A DNA stretch of 64,000 nucleotides from an uncultured Oscillospiraceae bacterium. Its GTDB lineage: Bacteria > Bacillota > Clostridia > Oscillospirales > Oscillospiraceae. The stretch spans positions 84,177 to 148,176 of the forward strand of contig CAKULE010000003.1 in NCBI GenBank assembly GCA_934667095.1, in the 5' to 3' direction. Below are positions 57,034 through 64,000 of this stretch, piece after piece (position 1 is the stretch's first letter; each line of letters opens with the position of its first letter). The notes beneath the pieces were generated by a model. The model saw only the letters and a program-made list of their open reading frames with translations, did not search any database and had not been told where the DNA came from. The translations under genes were made by a program, and so were the position numbers.

Positions 57034-59184
57034 ATGTCTACCATCATCACCCACAAGCAGTTCCCCAATGAGAAGACCTGGGAGATGGATCTGGCCGGCC
57101 GCCCCCTGAAGATTCAGGTGGGCAAGGTGGCTGAGCTGGCCTCCGCCTCCGCCATGGTCACCTATGGCGAGACCACCGTTATGGTGGCTGTCACCGTGGC
57201 CCCCCGTCCCCGGGACGGCGTGGACTTCTTCCCCCTGTCCGTGGACTTCGAGGAAAAGCTGTACGCCGTGGGCCGCATTCCCGGCTCCTTCATGCGCCGT
57301 GAGGGCCAGCCCTCTCTGCCTGCCGTGCTGGCCAGCCGCGTGATCGACCGGTCCATCCGCCCCCTGTTCCCCTACGACTTCCGCAATGACGTGGTGGTCA
57401 CCTGCACCGTCATGAGCCTGGACCGTGACTGCTCTCCCGAGCTGACCGCCATGATCGGCGTGTCCGCCTGCCTGAGCTATTCCGAGATCCCCTGGGCCGG
57501 CCCCATCGGCTGCCTTGAGATGGGCTATGTGGACGGCCAGATCGTCACCAACCCCACCCAGGAGCAGAAGCATGAGTCCCTGCTGGACCTCACTGTGGCT
57601 GCCAGCCGCGAGAAGGTCATCATGATCGAGGCGGGCGCCAAGGAGATCCCCGACGACGTCATGTACGACGCCATCGTCCGCGCCCATGAGGAGATCGCCG
57701 CCCAGATCGACCTGATCGAGCAGATCACCGCCGAGATCGGCAAGGAGAAGATGACCTACGAGCATGCTGCCTTCGATCAGGAGCTGTTCGACGCCATCTG
57801 CGCCGACTTCATGGACGAGGCCAAGGCCGCCATGGATACCGACGACAAGAATGTCCGTGAGACCCGCTGGAACGCCATGATCGAGAAGTGGCACGAGAAG
57901 TACCTCGAGGCCCACCCCGATATGGACCAGTTCCTGGAGGAGATTACCTACAAGCTGCAGAAGAAGATCGTCAAGGCCTGGCTGCTGGAAGGCCACCGCG
58001 TGGACGGCCGCCAGAAGAACGAGATCCGCCCGCTGGCCGCCGAGGTGGGCGTCCTGCCCCGGGTCCATGGCTCCGGCCTGTTCACCCGCGGCCAGACTCA
58101 GGTCCTGTCCGTCTGCACCCTGAATACCCTCTCCGCCAACCAGAAGCTGGATACCATCTGGGAGGAGACCGAGAAGCGGTATATGCACCACTACAACTTC
58201 CCCGCCTACTCCACCGGTGAGGCCCGGGCCGCCCGCTCCACCAACCGCCGGGAGAAGGGCCACGGCGCCCTTGCCGAGCGGGCTCTGGAGCCTGTGATCC
58301 CCCCTGTGGACAAGTTCCCCTACGCCATCCGTGTGGTCAGCGAGGTGCTCAGCTCCAACGGCTCCACCTCCCAGGGCTCCATCTGCGGCTCCACTCTGGC
58401 CCTGATGGATGCCGGCGTGCCCATCAGCGCCCCCGTGGCCGGCATCTCCTGCGGCCTGATCCAGGACGATGACGGCGGCTTCACCACCTTCATCGACATC
58501 CAGGGCGTGGAGGACTTCCACGGCGAGATGGACTTCAAGGTGGCCGGCACCAAGGCCGGCATCACCGCCATCCAGATGGACATCAAGAACGACGGCCTGT
58601 CCCACGCCATCATCAAGGAGGCGCTGGAGATCACCAAGGACGCCCGCTACGCCATTCTGGACGAGATCATGCTGCCCTGCATCTCCGCCCCCCGGGCCGA
58701 GGTCAGCAAGTACGCCCCCAAGATGCTCACCATGAAGATCGACCCCGACAAGATCCGCGAGGTCATCGGCAAGGGTGGCTCCGTCATCCAGAAGATCACT
58801 GCCGAGTCCGGTGCCCAGATCGACATCGAGGACGACGGTACCATCCACATCGCCTCCCCCAATTCCGAGGCCTGTGACATCGCCAAGAAGATGATCGACA
58901 CCATCGTCTTCGTGCCCGAGGTGGGCGCCCTGTACTACGGCAAGGTGGTGCGCATCCTGCAGTTCGGCGCCTTCGTGGAACTGGCCCCCGGCAAGGACGG
59001 CATGGTCCACATCTCCAAGCTGGCCAATCACCGGGTGGAGAAGGTGGAGGACGTGGTCAACATCGGCGACATGATCTGGGTCAAGGTCATTGAGATCGAT
59101 GAGAAGGGCCGCGTGAATCTCAGCTACAAGGACGCGCTGAAGGAGATCGAGGCCAAGAAGGCCGCCGGCGAGCCCATCAAGTAA
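57034..59184 (+). CDS. pnp: Polyribonucleotide nucleotidyltransferase (PNPase)
   Basis: Phosphorolytic 3'-5' exoribonuclease, 716 residues. Two RNase PH domains (LASASAMVTYGETTVMVAVT and GQTQVLSVCTLNTL ... KGHGALAERALEPVIP), the helical linker, a KH domain (IREVIGKGGSVIQKITAESG) and an S1 domain (LYYGKVVRILQFGAFVELAP then GKDGMVHISKLANHRV). The catalytic Asp region DGGFTTFIDIQGVEDFHGEM is intact. AAAGGAG precedes the ATG. It follows rpsO; a long leader stem suggests post-transcriptional control. Confidence 0.97.
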   Translation: MSTIITHKQFPNEKTWEMDLAGRPLKIQVGKVAELASASAMVTYGETTVMVAVTVAPRPRDGVDFFPLSVDFEEKLYAVGRIPGSFMRREGQPSLPAVLASRVIDRSIRPLFPYDFRNDVVVTCTVMSLDRDCSPELTAMIGVSACLSYSEIPWAGPIGCLEMGYVDGQIVTNPTQEQKHESLLDLTVAASREKVIMIEAGAKEIPDDVMYDAIVRAHEEIAAQIDLIEQITAEIGKEKMTYEHAAFDQELFDAICADFMDEAKAAMDTDDKNVRETRWNAMIEKWHEKYLEAHPDMDQFLEEITYKLQKKIVKAWLLEGHRVDGRQKNEIRPLAAEVGVLPRVHGSGLFTRGQTQVLSVCTLNTLSANQKLDTIWEETEKRYMHHYNFPAYSTGEARAARSTNRREKGHGALAERALEPVIPPVDKFPYAIRVVSEVLSSNGSTSQGSICGSTLALMDAGVPISAPVAGISCGLIQDDDGGFTTFIDIQGVEDFHGEMDFKVAGTKAGITAIQMDIKNDGLSHAIIKEALEITKDARYAILDEIMLPCISAPRAEVSKYAPKMLTMKIDPDKIREVIGKGGSVIQKITAESGAQIDIEDDGTIHIASPNSEACDIAKKMIDTIVFVPEVGALYYGKVVRILQFGAFVELAPGKDGMVHISKLANHRVEKVEDVVNIGDMIWVKVIEIDEKGRVNLSYKDALKEIEAKKAAGEPIK

Positions 59185-59198
59185 TCAAAACAGATAAG

Positions 59199-59236
59199 AT
59201 CCCGCCCCGCTCTGATTCAGAGCGGGGCGGGATTCT
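59199..59236. terminator. Bidirectional terminator between pnp and rluD
   Basis: ATCCCGCCCCGCTCTG (59199-59214) pairs with CAGAGCGGGGCGGGAT (59218-59233), followed by TCTTT on plus. Confidence 0.9.
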
Positions 59237-60151
59237 TTAATTCAGCTTCAATTTTTCCAGCACGGAGGTGAACCAGTCGGGCAAGGGGGCCTCTACCGTC
59301 ATGCACTCCCCGGTGGAGGGGTGGGTGAAGGTGAGCTGGGCGGCGTGGAGACACTGGCCGGTGAGGCCGGGGAAGGGCCTTTTCACGCCGTATACCGGGT
59401 CCCCCAGCAGGGGGTGGCCGATGTGGGCCATGTGCACCCGGATCTGATGGGTGCGGCCGGTCTCCAGCCGGCAGGTGATGTGGGAGTACCCGTCGTGGCT
59501 GTCCACCACCTGCCAGTGGGTGACGGCTTCCCGGCCCTCGCCGGGGCGGCAGACGGCCATGCGCTTGCGGTCAGTGGGGTGGCGGGCGATGGGTGCGTCC
59601 ACGGTGCCCCTCTCCTCCCGGAAGCCCCCCAGCACCACCGCGTGGTACAGCCGGAACAGGGAGTGGTCCTGCAGCTGGGCGGACAGGGCCAGATGGGCCA
59701 TGTCGTTCTTGGCGGCGATGAGAAGGCCGGAGGTGTCGCGGTCGATGCGGTGGACGATGCCCGGGCGGAGCTCTCCATTGATTCCGGAGAGTGATTTTCC
59801 GCAGTGATATAACAGCGCGTTGACCAAAGTGCCGTCCGGATGGCCGGGGGCGGGGTGGACCACCATGCCTACGGGCTTGTTCACCACGATGACATCGGCG
59901 TCCTCGTACACCACGTCCAGAGGGATGTCCTGGGGGATCAGGTCCACCGGCTGGGGCTGAGGCGGGGAGATGAGCAGCACGTCCCCGGCGGCGAGACGGG
60001 CGTTCTTTTTCAAGGGCGCACCGTTGAGGGTGACCCGGCCCTCCTCCAGCCAGCGCTGGGCGGCGGAGCGGGTGAGCCCATCCAGTGCGGCGGCAAGAAC
60101 GGCGTCCGCCCGGCCGGGCTCACTGACTGTCAGAGGGAAGCTGGGCGTCAT
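59237..60151 (-). CDS. rluD: RluA/RluD-family 23S rRNA pseudouridine synthase
   Basis: 304-residue pseudouridine synthase with N-terminal S4 domain (TRSAAQRWLEEGRVTLNGAP) and catalytic domain; the nucleophilic Asp is in IVHRIDRDTSGLLIAAKNDM, and GRTHQIRVHMAHIGHPLLGD is the second family motif. The start ATG 60151 with AAGGAGGACGGCC lies inside the end of lspA, a 32-bp overlap, so the two are co-transcribed. lspA-rluD is a standard Firmicute order. RluD is the best guess; other RluA-type positions are possible. Confidence 0.93.
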   Translation of the reverse strand: MTPSFPLTVSEPGRADAVLAAALDGLTRSAAQRWLEEGRVTLNGAPLKKNARLAAGDVLLISPPQPQPVDLIPQDIPLDVVYEDADVIVVNKPVGMVVHPAPGHPDGTLVNALLYHCGKSLSGINGELRPGIVHRIDRDTSGLLIAAKNDMAHLALSAQLQDHSLFRLYHAVVLGGFREERGTVDAPIARHPTDRKRMAVCRPGEGREAVTHWQVVDSHDGYSHITCRLETGRTHQIRVHMAHIGHPLLGDPVYGVKRPFPGLTGQCLHAAQLTFTHPSTGECMTVEAPLPDWFTSVLEKLKLN

Positions 60152-60614
60152 GGCCGTCCTCCTTTTTCTGGTCCTTGCCGTAGAAAAACAGCAGGTAGAC
60201 GAACAGCAGCGCGGCCCCCACGGTGACGCAGCAGTCCGCCCAGTTGAACACGGCGAAGTTCATGAAGGTGGTCTGGAACATGTCGGTGACGTACTTCAGG
60301 AACAGCCGGTCAATGAGGTTGCCGATGCCGCCGGCCATGATGAGGGTGGCGGAGAATTTCCCCAGCCGCCCGGCCAGCACGCCCTTGGCCACCAGCACGG
60401 CGATGACCGCCACGATGGCGGCGGAGAGCAGGGTGAGCACCCACGTATGTTTGGACAGCATGGAGAAGGCGGCCCCGGTATTCTGCACGTAGGTCAGATC
60501 CATGATGTGGGGCAGGAAGGGGATTGACTCTCCCAGCGGGATGTTGGCCCGCACCAGAAACTTGATGACCTGATCCAGCACGATCATCAGCGCGGCGAAG
60601 ATCACGTAAAACAA
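60120..60614 (-). CDS. lspA: Lipoprotein signal peptidase LspA
   Basis: Aspartyl membrane protease that cleaves prolipoprotein signal peptides, about 164 residues. Catalytic Asp residues are in IMAGGIGNLIDRLFLKYVTD and FAVFNWADCCVTVGAALLFV (usual form FNVADS); NTGAAFSMLS is also conserved. Four helices are visible. The start is TTG 60614, eight bases after AAGGAG; a longer reading to 60659 would lie upstream of the predicted transcript start. It would process the many lipoproteins seen in this window. Confidence 0.93.
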   Translation of the reverse strand: MFYVIFAALMIVLDQVIKFLVRANIPLGESIPFLPHIMDLTYVQNTGAAFSMLSKHTWVLTLLSAAIVAVIAVLVAKGVLAGRLGKFSATLIMAGGIGNLIDRLFLKYVTDMFQTTFMNFAVFNWADCCVTVGAALLFVYLLFFYGKDQKKEDGHDAQLPSDSQ

Positions 60615-60649
60615 GGGAAACGCTCCTTCCGAAGGCAGAATAATAAAAT

Positions 60650-60678
60650 AGTATAGCACTGAATCGCCCTGCCGTCCA
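60650..60678 (-). promoter_or_regulatory. Promoter of lspA-rluD
   Basis: On minus: TGGACG (60673-60678), 17-bp spacer, TATACT (60650-60655). Confidence 0.5.
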
Positions 60679-60730
60679 GCCCTGCATAAAATCGCGGCCC
60701 ATACCCATACTACCGGAAAGGAGTGTGGGT

Positions 60731-62248
60731 ATGGGCTTTTTTGGCAGCAAAAAGCGGGTGCCGCCGCCCCATCCCCGGCAGGAGCCCCGGTTCGACGGCC
60801 CCCTGACGGCGGATCGGGCCATGGAGATCTTCGGCGGCAGCGCCGACTTCAGCCGCAGGACGGTCCTGCTGGGAGGCGACCCGGCCAAGCCTGTGGAGGT
60901 ACTGTGGATCGGCGGACAGGTGCGCACCGAGCGGGCCTGCGACTATGTCCTGCGCCCCCTGGCCCAGAGCGGGGAGCTGCGCTCGGCGGACCCGGACCGG
61001 GCCTTTGAGCTGGCGGCGGAGGGACTGCTCTACTGCCTGAACGTGGAGCGGCGGGACACGTTGGATCAGGTGGCCTTCGATCTGGTAAACGGCTGGCTGG
61101 CGCTGTTTTTCCCGGGAAAGGAGCAGGTGCTGACCTGCTCGGTCTCCACGGAGGAGAAGCGCTCCGTTTCCGATCCGGAGAACGAGCCCGACGTGAAGGG
61201 GGCCAAGGACGCCTTCACCGAGAGCTTGCGCACCAACACCTCCCTGGTGCGCCGCCGCCTGCGGGCTCCGGAGCTGCGGGTGGCGGAGCAGATCGTGGGC
61301 CGCCAATCCCTGACTCCGGTGGACGTGGTGTGGCTGGAGGGCGTCTCCGACCGGGCTCTGGCAGAGAAGGTGCAGGAGCGGCTGGAGAGCATCGACATCG
61401 ACGCCCTGCTGATGACCGGCAGTCTGGAGCAGTATATTGCCGACCCCCGGCACACAGCCTTTCCCCTGACGGCGTACACGGAGCGGCCCGACCGCTTCTG
61501 CGCCGGCCTGTGCGAGGGCCGGGTGGGGGTGCTGGTGGACGGCATCCCCATGGGCTGGCTGTTCCCGGTGACGCTGGACTGCTTTTTCCGTACCAATCAG
61601 GACGTGAGCACCGGATGGATGACCGCCTCGGCCCTGACGGTGCTGCGCTACCTCTGCATGCTGGCGACCCTGCTTCTGCCGGGGCTGTACGTGGCGGCGG
61701 TGCTGTTCCACCCGGAGCTCATCCCCGTGCGGCTGATGCTGTCCATTATCGCCGCCCGGGCAGACGTGCCCTTCGGCACGCTGGCGGAGGTGCTGGCCAT
61801 GCTGCTGGCCTTCGAGGTCCTGCAGGAGGCGGGCATCCGCCTGCCGGCCTCCATCGGCCAGACCATCTCCATTCTGGGCGGGCTGGTGGTGGGTTCCGCC
61901 GCGGTGGAGGCCAAGCTGGTGAGCCCCGCCGTGCTGGTGGCGGTGGCCATCGCGGGCATCACCGGGTACACCGCCCCCAGTCAGGATTTTGCCGCCGCCA
62001 TCCGCATCTGGCGTTTCGGTCTGACCGTGGCGGCGGGGATCTTCGGCCTTTTGGGGCTGGTGCTGGGGGGTGTGGCGCTGGTGTTCCATCTGGCGGGGCT
62101 GGAGAGCTTCGGCACGGCCTATCTGACGCCCTTTGCCTCCAACGCCGGGCGGCAGCGGGAGGGGCACACCGTGCTGCGGCAGCCCCTGCCCTCGGTGAAG
62201 ACCCGGCCGGACTATCTGAACACGGAGAACAGGAGGGATCAGGGATGA
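60731..62248 (+). CDS. Spore germination receptor subunit A (GerAA family)
   Basis: 505-residue A subunit of a germinant receptor in the spore inner membrane. Soluble N-terminal domain (residues 1-280), then the GerA core: VAFDLVNGWLALFFPGKEQV, FTESLRTNTSLVRRRLRAPE, EGRVGVLVDGIPMGWLFPVT, five or so helices including LPASIGQTISILGGLVVGSA and a C-terminal tail. AAAGGAG before ATG 60731. It overlaps the GerC-like gene by 4 bp. A palindrome matching the Noc-binding core (TTTCCCGGGAAA, 61108-61119) lies inside. It shows that the organism forms spores. Confidence 0.93.
   Translation: MGFFGSKKRVPPPHPRQEPRFDGPLTADRAMEIFGGSADFSRRTVLLGGDPAKPVEVLWIGGQVRTERACDYVLRPLAQSGELRSADPDRAFELAAEGLLYCLNVERRDTLDQVAFDLVNGWLALFFPGKEQVLTCSVSTEEKRSVSDPENEPDVKGAKDAFTESLRTNTSLVRRRLRAPELRVAEQIVGRQSLTPVDVVWLEGVSDRALAEKVQERLESIDIDALLMTGSLEQYIADPRHTAFPLTAYTERPDRFCAGLCEGRVGVLVDGIPMGWLFPVTLDCFFRTNQDVSTGWMTASALTVLRYLCMLATLLLPGLYVAAVLFHPELIPVRLMLSIIAARADVPFGTLAEVLAMLLAFEVLQEAGIRLPASIGQTISILGGLVVGSAAVEAKLVSPAVLVAVAIAGITGYTAPSQDFAAAIRIWRFGLTVAAGIFGLLGLVLGGVALVFHLAGLESFGTAYLTPFASNAGRQREGHTVLRQPLPSVKTRPDYLNTENRRDQG
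61108..61119. other. Candidate Noc-binding site inside the gerA-type gene
   Basis: TTTCCCGGGAAA matches the inner 12 bases of the published Noc site ATTTCCCGGGAAAT. The only such core I noticed in the window. Confidence 0.45.
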
Positions 62249-62802
62249 GGCGGACGGCGCTTGCGCTGCTGGTGCTGCTTGTTCTGACGGGCTGCGCCCC
62301 CACTGCCCGGGAGCCCGACCGTCTGGCGCTGGTGCGGGTGCTGGGGGTGGACGGCGGCGGGCCGGTGGCGCTGGCCGGCGTGTGCGGCGGTGAGGGAGAG
62401 GATGCCCCTCGGGGCTCGGCGGAGGGGGAAAGCTTTCCTGTCGCGCTGGATCGTCTGCCGTGGAGCGGTCAGCGGGAACTGGCGGTCACCTCGGTGACGT
62501 GGCTGATCGCGGGCCCGGACACAGATCTGGAGGCGCTTCTGCTGGACCTCTTGCGGGAGCCCGAGCTGGGCGCAGCCATCACGGTCTGGCTGGCCCCGGA
62601 CGGCGCGTCGGCGGTGCTGGAGCGGTGCGGAGACCCGGTATCCGATCTGGAGCTTCTGGTTGACGAGGGGATTGCGGCCCCCACGGCGGCACAGGCAGCG
62701 GCCGCGCTGGCGGAGGGCGAAGGGATTCGTTTGCCCTGCGTGGCGGAGGAGGACGGCCGGCTGGTGCCGCGGGGGGAGGCTCTATGGCAAAGGACGGACT
62801 GA
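62245..62802 (+). CDS. Short GerC-like spore germination lipoprotein
   Basis: 185-residue lipoprotein: MRRTALALLVLLVLTGCAPT with lipobox LTGC, followed by EPDRLALVRVLGVDGGGPVA, similar to the start of GerAC proteins (which usually carry a related IxxxGID segment). Normal GerAC proteins have about 370 residues with a second Spore_GerAC domain; here that domain is absent and the protein ends ALWQRTD. The start overlaps the A subunit stop (ATGA) and the end overlaps the B subunit start, so it is firmly within the operon. Assignment rests on position, lipobox and N-terminal similarity. Confidence 0.72.
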   Translation: MRRTALALLVLLVLTGCAPTAREPDRLALVRVLGVDGGGPVALAGVCGGEGEDAPRGSAEGESFPVALDRLPWSGQRELAVTSVTWLIAGPDTDLEALLLDLLREPELGAAITVWLAPDGASAVLERCGDPVSDLELLVDEGIAAPTAAQAAAALAEGEGIRLPCVAEEDGRLVPRGEALWQRTD

Positions 62803-63716
62803 GAGACGCGCTGTCCCCCCGGCAGCTCTGGGTCGCGGCGGTGACGGCGGGGCTGTCCCCGGCGGCGGCCCTTGCGGGCGGATGCCGTTGGCACTGGGTC
62901 CTGCTGTGGTGCGGCGCAGGGATCCTGTTGGGCTGGCTGCTGCGGAAGCGGCTGTCCCGGCCCCTGAACCGGGCGGTGAACATCGCCTGCGCGCTGCTGG
63001 GGCCCCTTTACGCGGCCCGCGCCCTGAGCGGTGCCGCCCGCCGGCTGGAGCTGACCTCCGGCGGCGCAGGGCAGGAGGTCTGGCTGCTGCTTCTGCTGGC
63101 GGCGGTGCTGGCATGGCTCGGGCTGGGAGGCCGGGGGCGCTTCTTCCGCATGGCGGAGGTCCTCTGGCTGGCGATGGCGGTGGTGACGGCGGCGGTGCTC
63201 CTGCTGGCCCTGCCCCGGCTGGAGTGGCGGCGGGTTCTGCCTGCGGGGGACGGCTGGCTGAGCTCCATGCTGGCTGCGGGAGAGGCGCTGACCCCGGCAG
63301 CGCTCGTGCTACCTTATATATATGGTGCGGAGCCCGGTGAGGCGGGCCGGCGCTGGCCCGGGTGGCTGTGGGCGCTGGCAGGTCTGGCGGCGGCCCTGTC
63401 GCTGGTGACGCGGGGCCTGTTGGGCGGCGCAGCGGAACTGGTGGAGGGACCGTTCTTCGTGGCCGCGGGGCTTCTGGGCCGCAGTGCCCGGCTGGAGGGT
63501 CTGCTGTCCGCCCTTTGGCTCATGAGTGATCTGGTCTGGGCGGGGCTGGTCAGCCAGAGCTGGAGGCGCTGTCGGCTGCCCGCTGTGGCTGCGGTTGTGG
63601 CGGCCGCGCTGGGTTTGTTCGGGGTGCCGCAGCTTCTGCCGGATTTTTTCTGGCCCGCCGGGGGACTGCTCTTGCTGGTTCTGGCAGCAGTTCTGCCCGC
63701 AGGCGGGGGAAAATAG
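62784..63716 (+). CDS. Germinant receptor permease-like subunit B (GerAB-like)
   Basis: 310-residue membrane protein with about ten helices, in the amino-acid-permease-like position of a GerAB subunit: LSPRQLWVAAVTAGLSPAAA at the start, LLRKRLSRPLNRAVNIACAL, and PAALVLPYIYGAEPGEAGRR. It is shorter than typical GerAB (about 365 residues) and very rich in Ala, Leu and Gly, so sequence similarity is weak and the call leans on context. It overlaps the GerC-like gene by 19 bp and ends the operon A-C-B. GGGGGGAGG precedes ATG 62784. Confidence 0.68.
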   Translation: MAKDGLRDALSPRQLWVAAVTAGLSPAAALAGGCRWHWVLLWCGAGILLGWLLRKRLSRPLNRAVNIACALLGPLYAARALSGAARRLELTSGGAGQEVWLLLLLAAVLAWLGLGGRGRFFRMAEVLWLAMAVVTAAVLLLALPRLEWRRVLPAGDGWLSSMLAAGEALTPAALVLPYIYGAEPGEAGRRWPGWLWALAGLAAALSLVTRGLLGGAAELVEGPFFVAAGLLGRSARLEGLLSALWLMSDLVWAGLVSQSWRRCRLPAVAAVVAAALGLFGVPQLLPDFFWPAGGLLLLVLAAVLPAGGGK

Positions 63717-63798
63717 TGGTCAGAAATCAGCAGGGGAACAACATGTTGTGGCTGCTAAAAAACCTCGAAAAAAAGCCGGGAAAACTGCGAAAAAGGTA

Positions 63799-64000
63799 TT
63801 GACAAAAGGGGGGTGGTCTGGTATATTAGCAAAGCGCCTGCGGGAAGGCAAGGCTTTTTGTCTCGGAAACCTGACGGAGAGAAGAGAAAAAAGCACTTGA
63901 CAAACGCTTGCGGGTGTGATAAAATAAATGAGTTCGCTGAGGCGAAGAGCTTTGGATGAAAGTACTGAATCGAAAGAAAAAAGTACTTGACAAAGTAGTG
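63799..64000 (+). promoter_or_regulatory. Tandem strong promoters, probably the head of an rRNA operon
   Basis: Three near-consensus promoters follow each other: TTGACA 63799-63804 with TATATT 63822-63827; TTGACA 63897-63902 with TAAAAT 63920-63925; and TTGACA 63987-63992, whose -10 lies beyond the window. Spacers are 17 bp where visible. The stretch 63717-64000 holds no gene. Repeated promoters about 95 bp apart are typical of rrn operons; the 16S gene itself is not in view. Confidence 0.7.

Noticed and set aside
60615..60659. Longer LspA from 60659
   Set aside because: It starts upstream of the predicted transcript start; TTG 60614 has the ribosome site.
61330..62244. Long open frame in another phase overlapping the gerA-type A subunit and running into the GerC-like gene
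   Set aside because: Only the part from ATG 62245 has a signal peptide, lipobox and ribosome site; the earlier part is a shadow of the A subunit.
1..64000. CRISPR arrays, IS elements, prophage genes and defence islands
   Set aside because: None recognised; apart from the rnhA tandem array and the short decayed patch at 32.7-33.1 kb the window is ordinary chromosomal backbone.

Overview
The window is about 64 kb of a G+C-rich, Gram-positive, spore-forming Clostridia chromosome. The best fit is Oscillospiraceae (the Flavonifractor / Lawsonibacter / Oscillibacter type); this is inferred from gene content and protein style, not from a database search. It starts inside dnaA, so it covers the right-hand side of the chromosome origin. 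It ends in a promoter array that looks like the start of an rRNA operon. I saw no complete IS element, prophage, CRISPR array, tRNA or rRNA gene.

Layout. 1-9.2 kb: the origin block dnaA'-oriC-dnaN-rlbA-recF-remB-gyrB-gyrA, then a SHOCT membrane protein and rnhA. 9.1-9.6 kb: a 213-bp tandem repeat copying the end of rnhA plus a hairpin-rich spacer. 9.6-12.8 kb: DUF1508 protein, a membrane protein with a UbiA-type prenyl-phosphate phosphoribosyltransferase, and an A+T-rich GNAT gene. 12.8-24.2 kb, mostly minus strand: T-box-hisS-aspS, mgsA-minD, rsmG-mscL-serS, and the segregation locus parB-parA-parS-noc, then a YitT protein. 24.3-30.2 kb: xpt and a guanine-riboswitch-controlled nucleoside ABC importer (BMP lipoprotein, ATPase, two permeases). 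30.4-33.6 kb: tadA, a PadR/DUF2812 pair with its operator, and a decayed A+T-rich patch ending in a lipoprotein gene split by an in-frame amber codon. 33.6-46.7 kb, minus strand: ctfB-ctfA-thl (acetoacetyl-CoA metabolism), a Ca2+-type P-ATPase behind a structured terminator-bearing leader, a PPIC foldase lipoprotein, and mfd-pth-prs-glmU(C-terminal half only). 46.8-54.3 kb: GntR/ABC exporter operon, small lipoprotein, HD and HAD hydrolases, an M23/LysM/G5 cell-wall hydrolase behind WalR-like boxes, and a small tail-anchored protein behind LexA boxes. 54.3-63.7 kb: O-antigen-ligase-like protein, rpsO-pnp, lspA-rluD, and a gerA germinant-receptor operon in the order A-C-B.

How it fits together: initiation (DnaA boxes, DnaA-trio-like repeat), DNA topology (gyrase), segregation (ParABS) and nucleoid occlusion (Noc) genes lie around the origin, together with translation and cell-wall housekeeping genes. 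The points most worth a second look are: the SOS-controlled tail-anchored protein at 53.9 kb (a candidate undescribed division inhibitor); the methylglyoxal-synthase homologue lacking its catalytic Asp; the structured leader upstream of the P-type ATPase; the tandem rnhA-tail repeat; the GlmU half-protein; the GyrA Gln at the quinolone-determining serine position; and the truncated GerC in the germinant-receptor operon.
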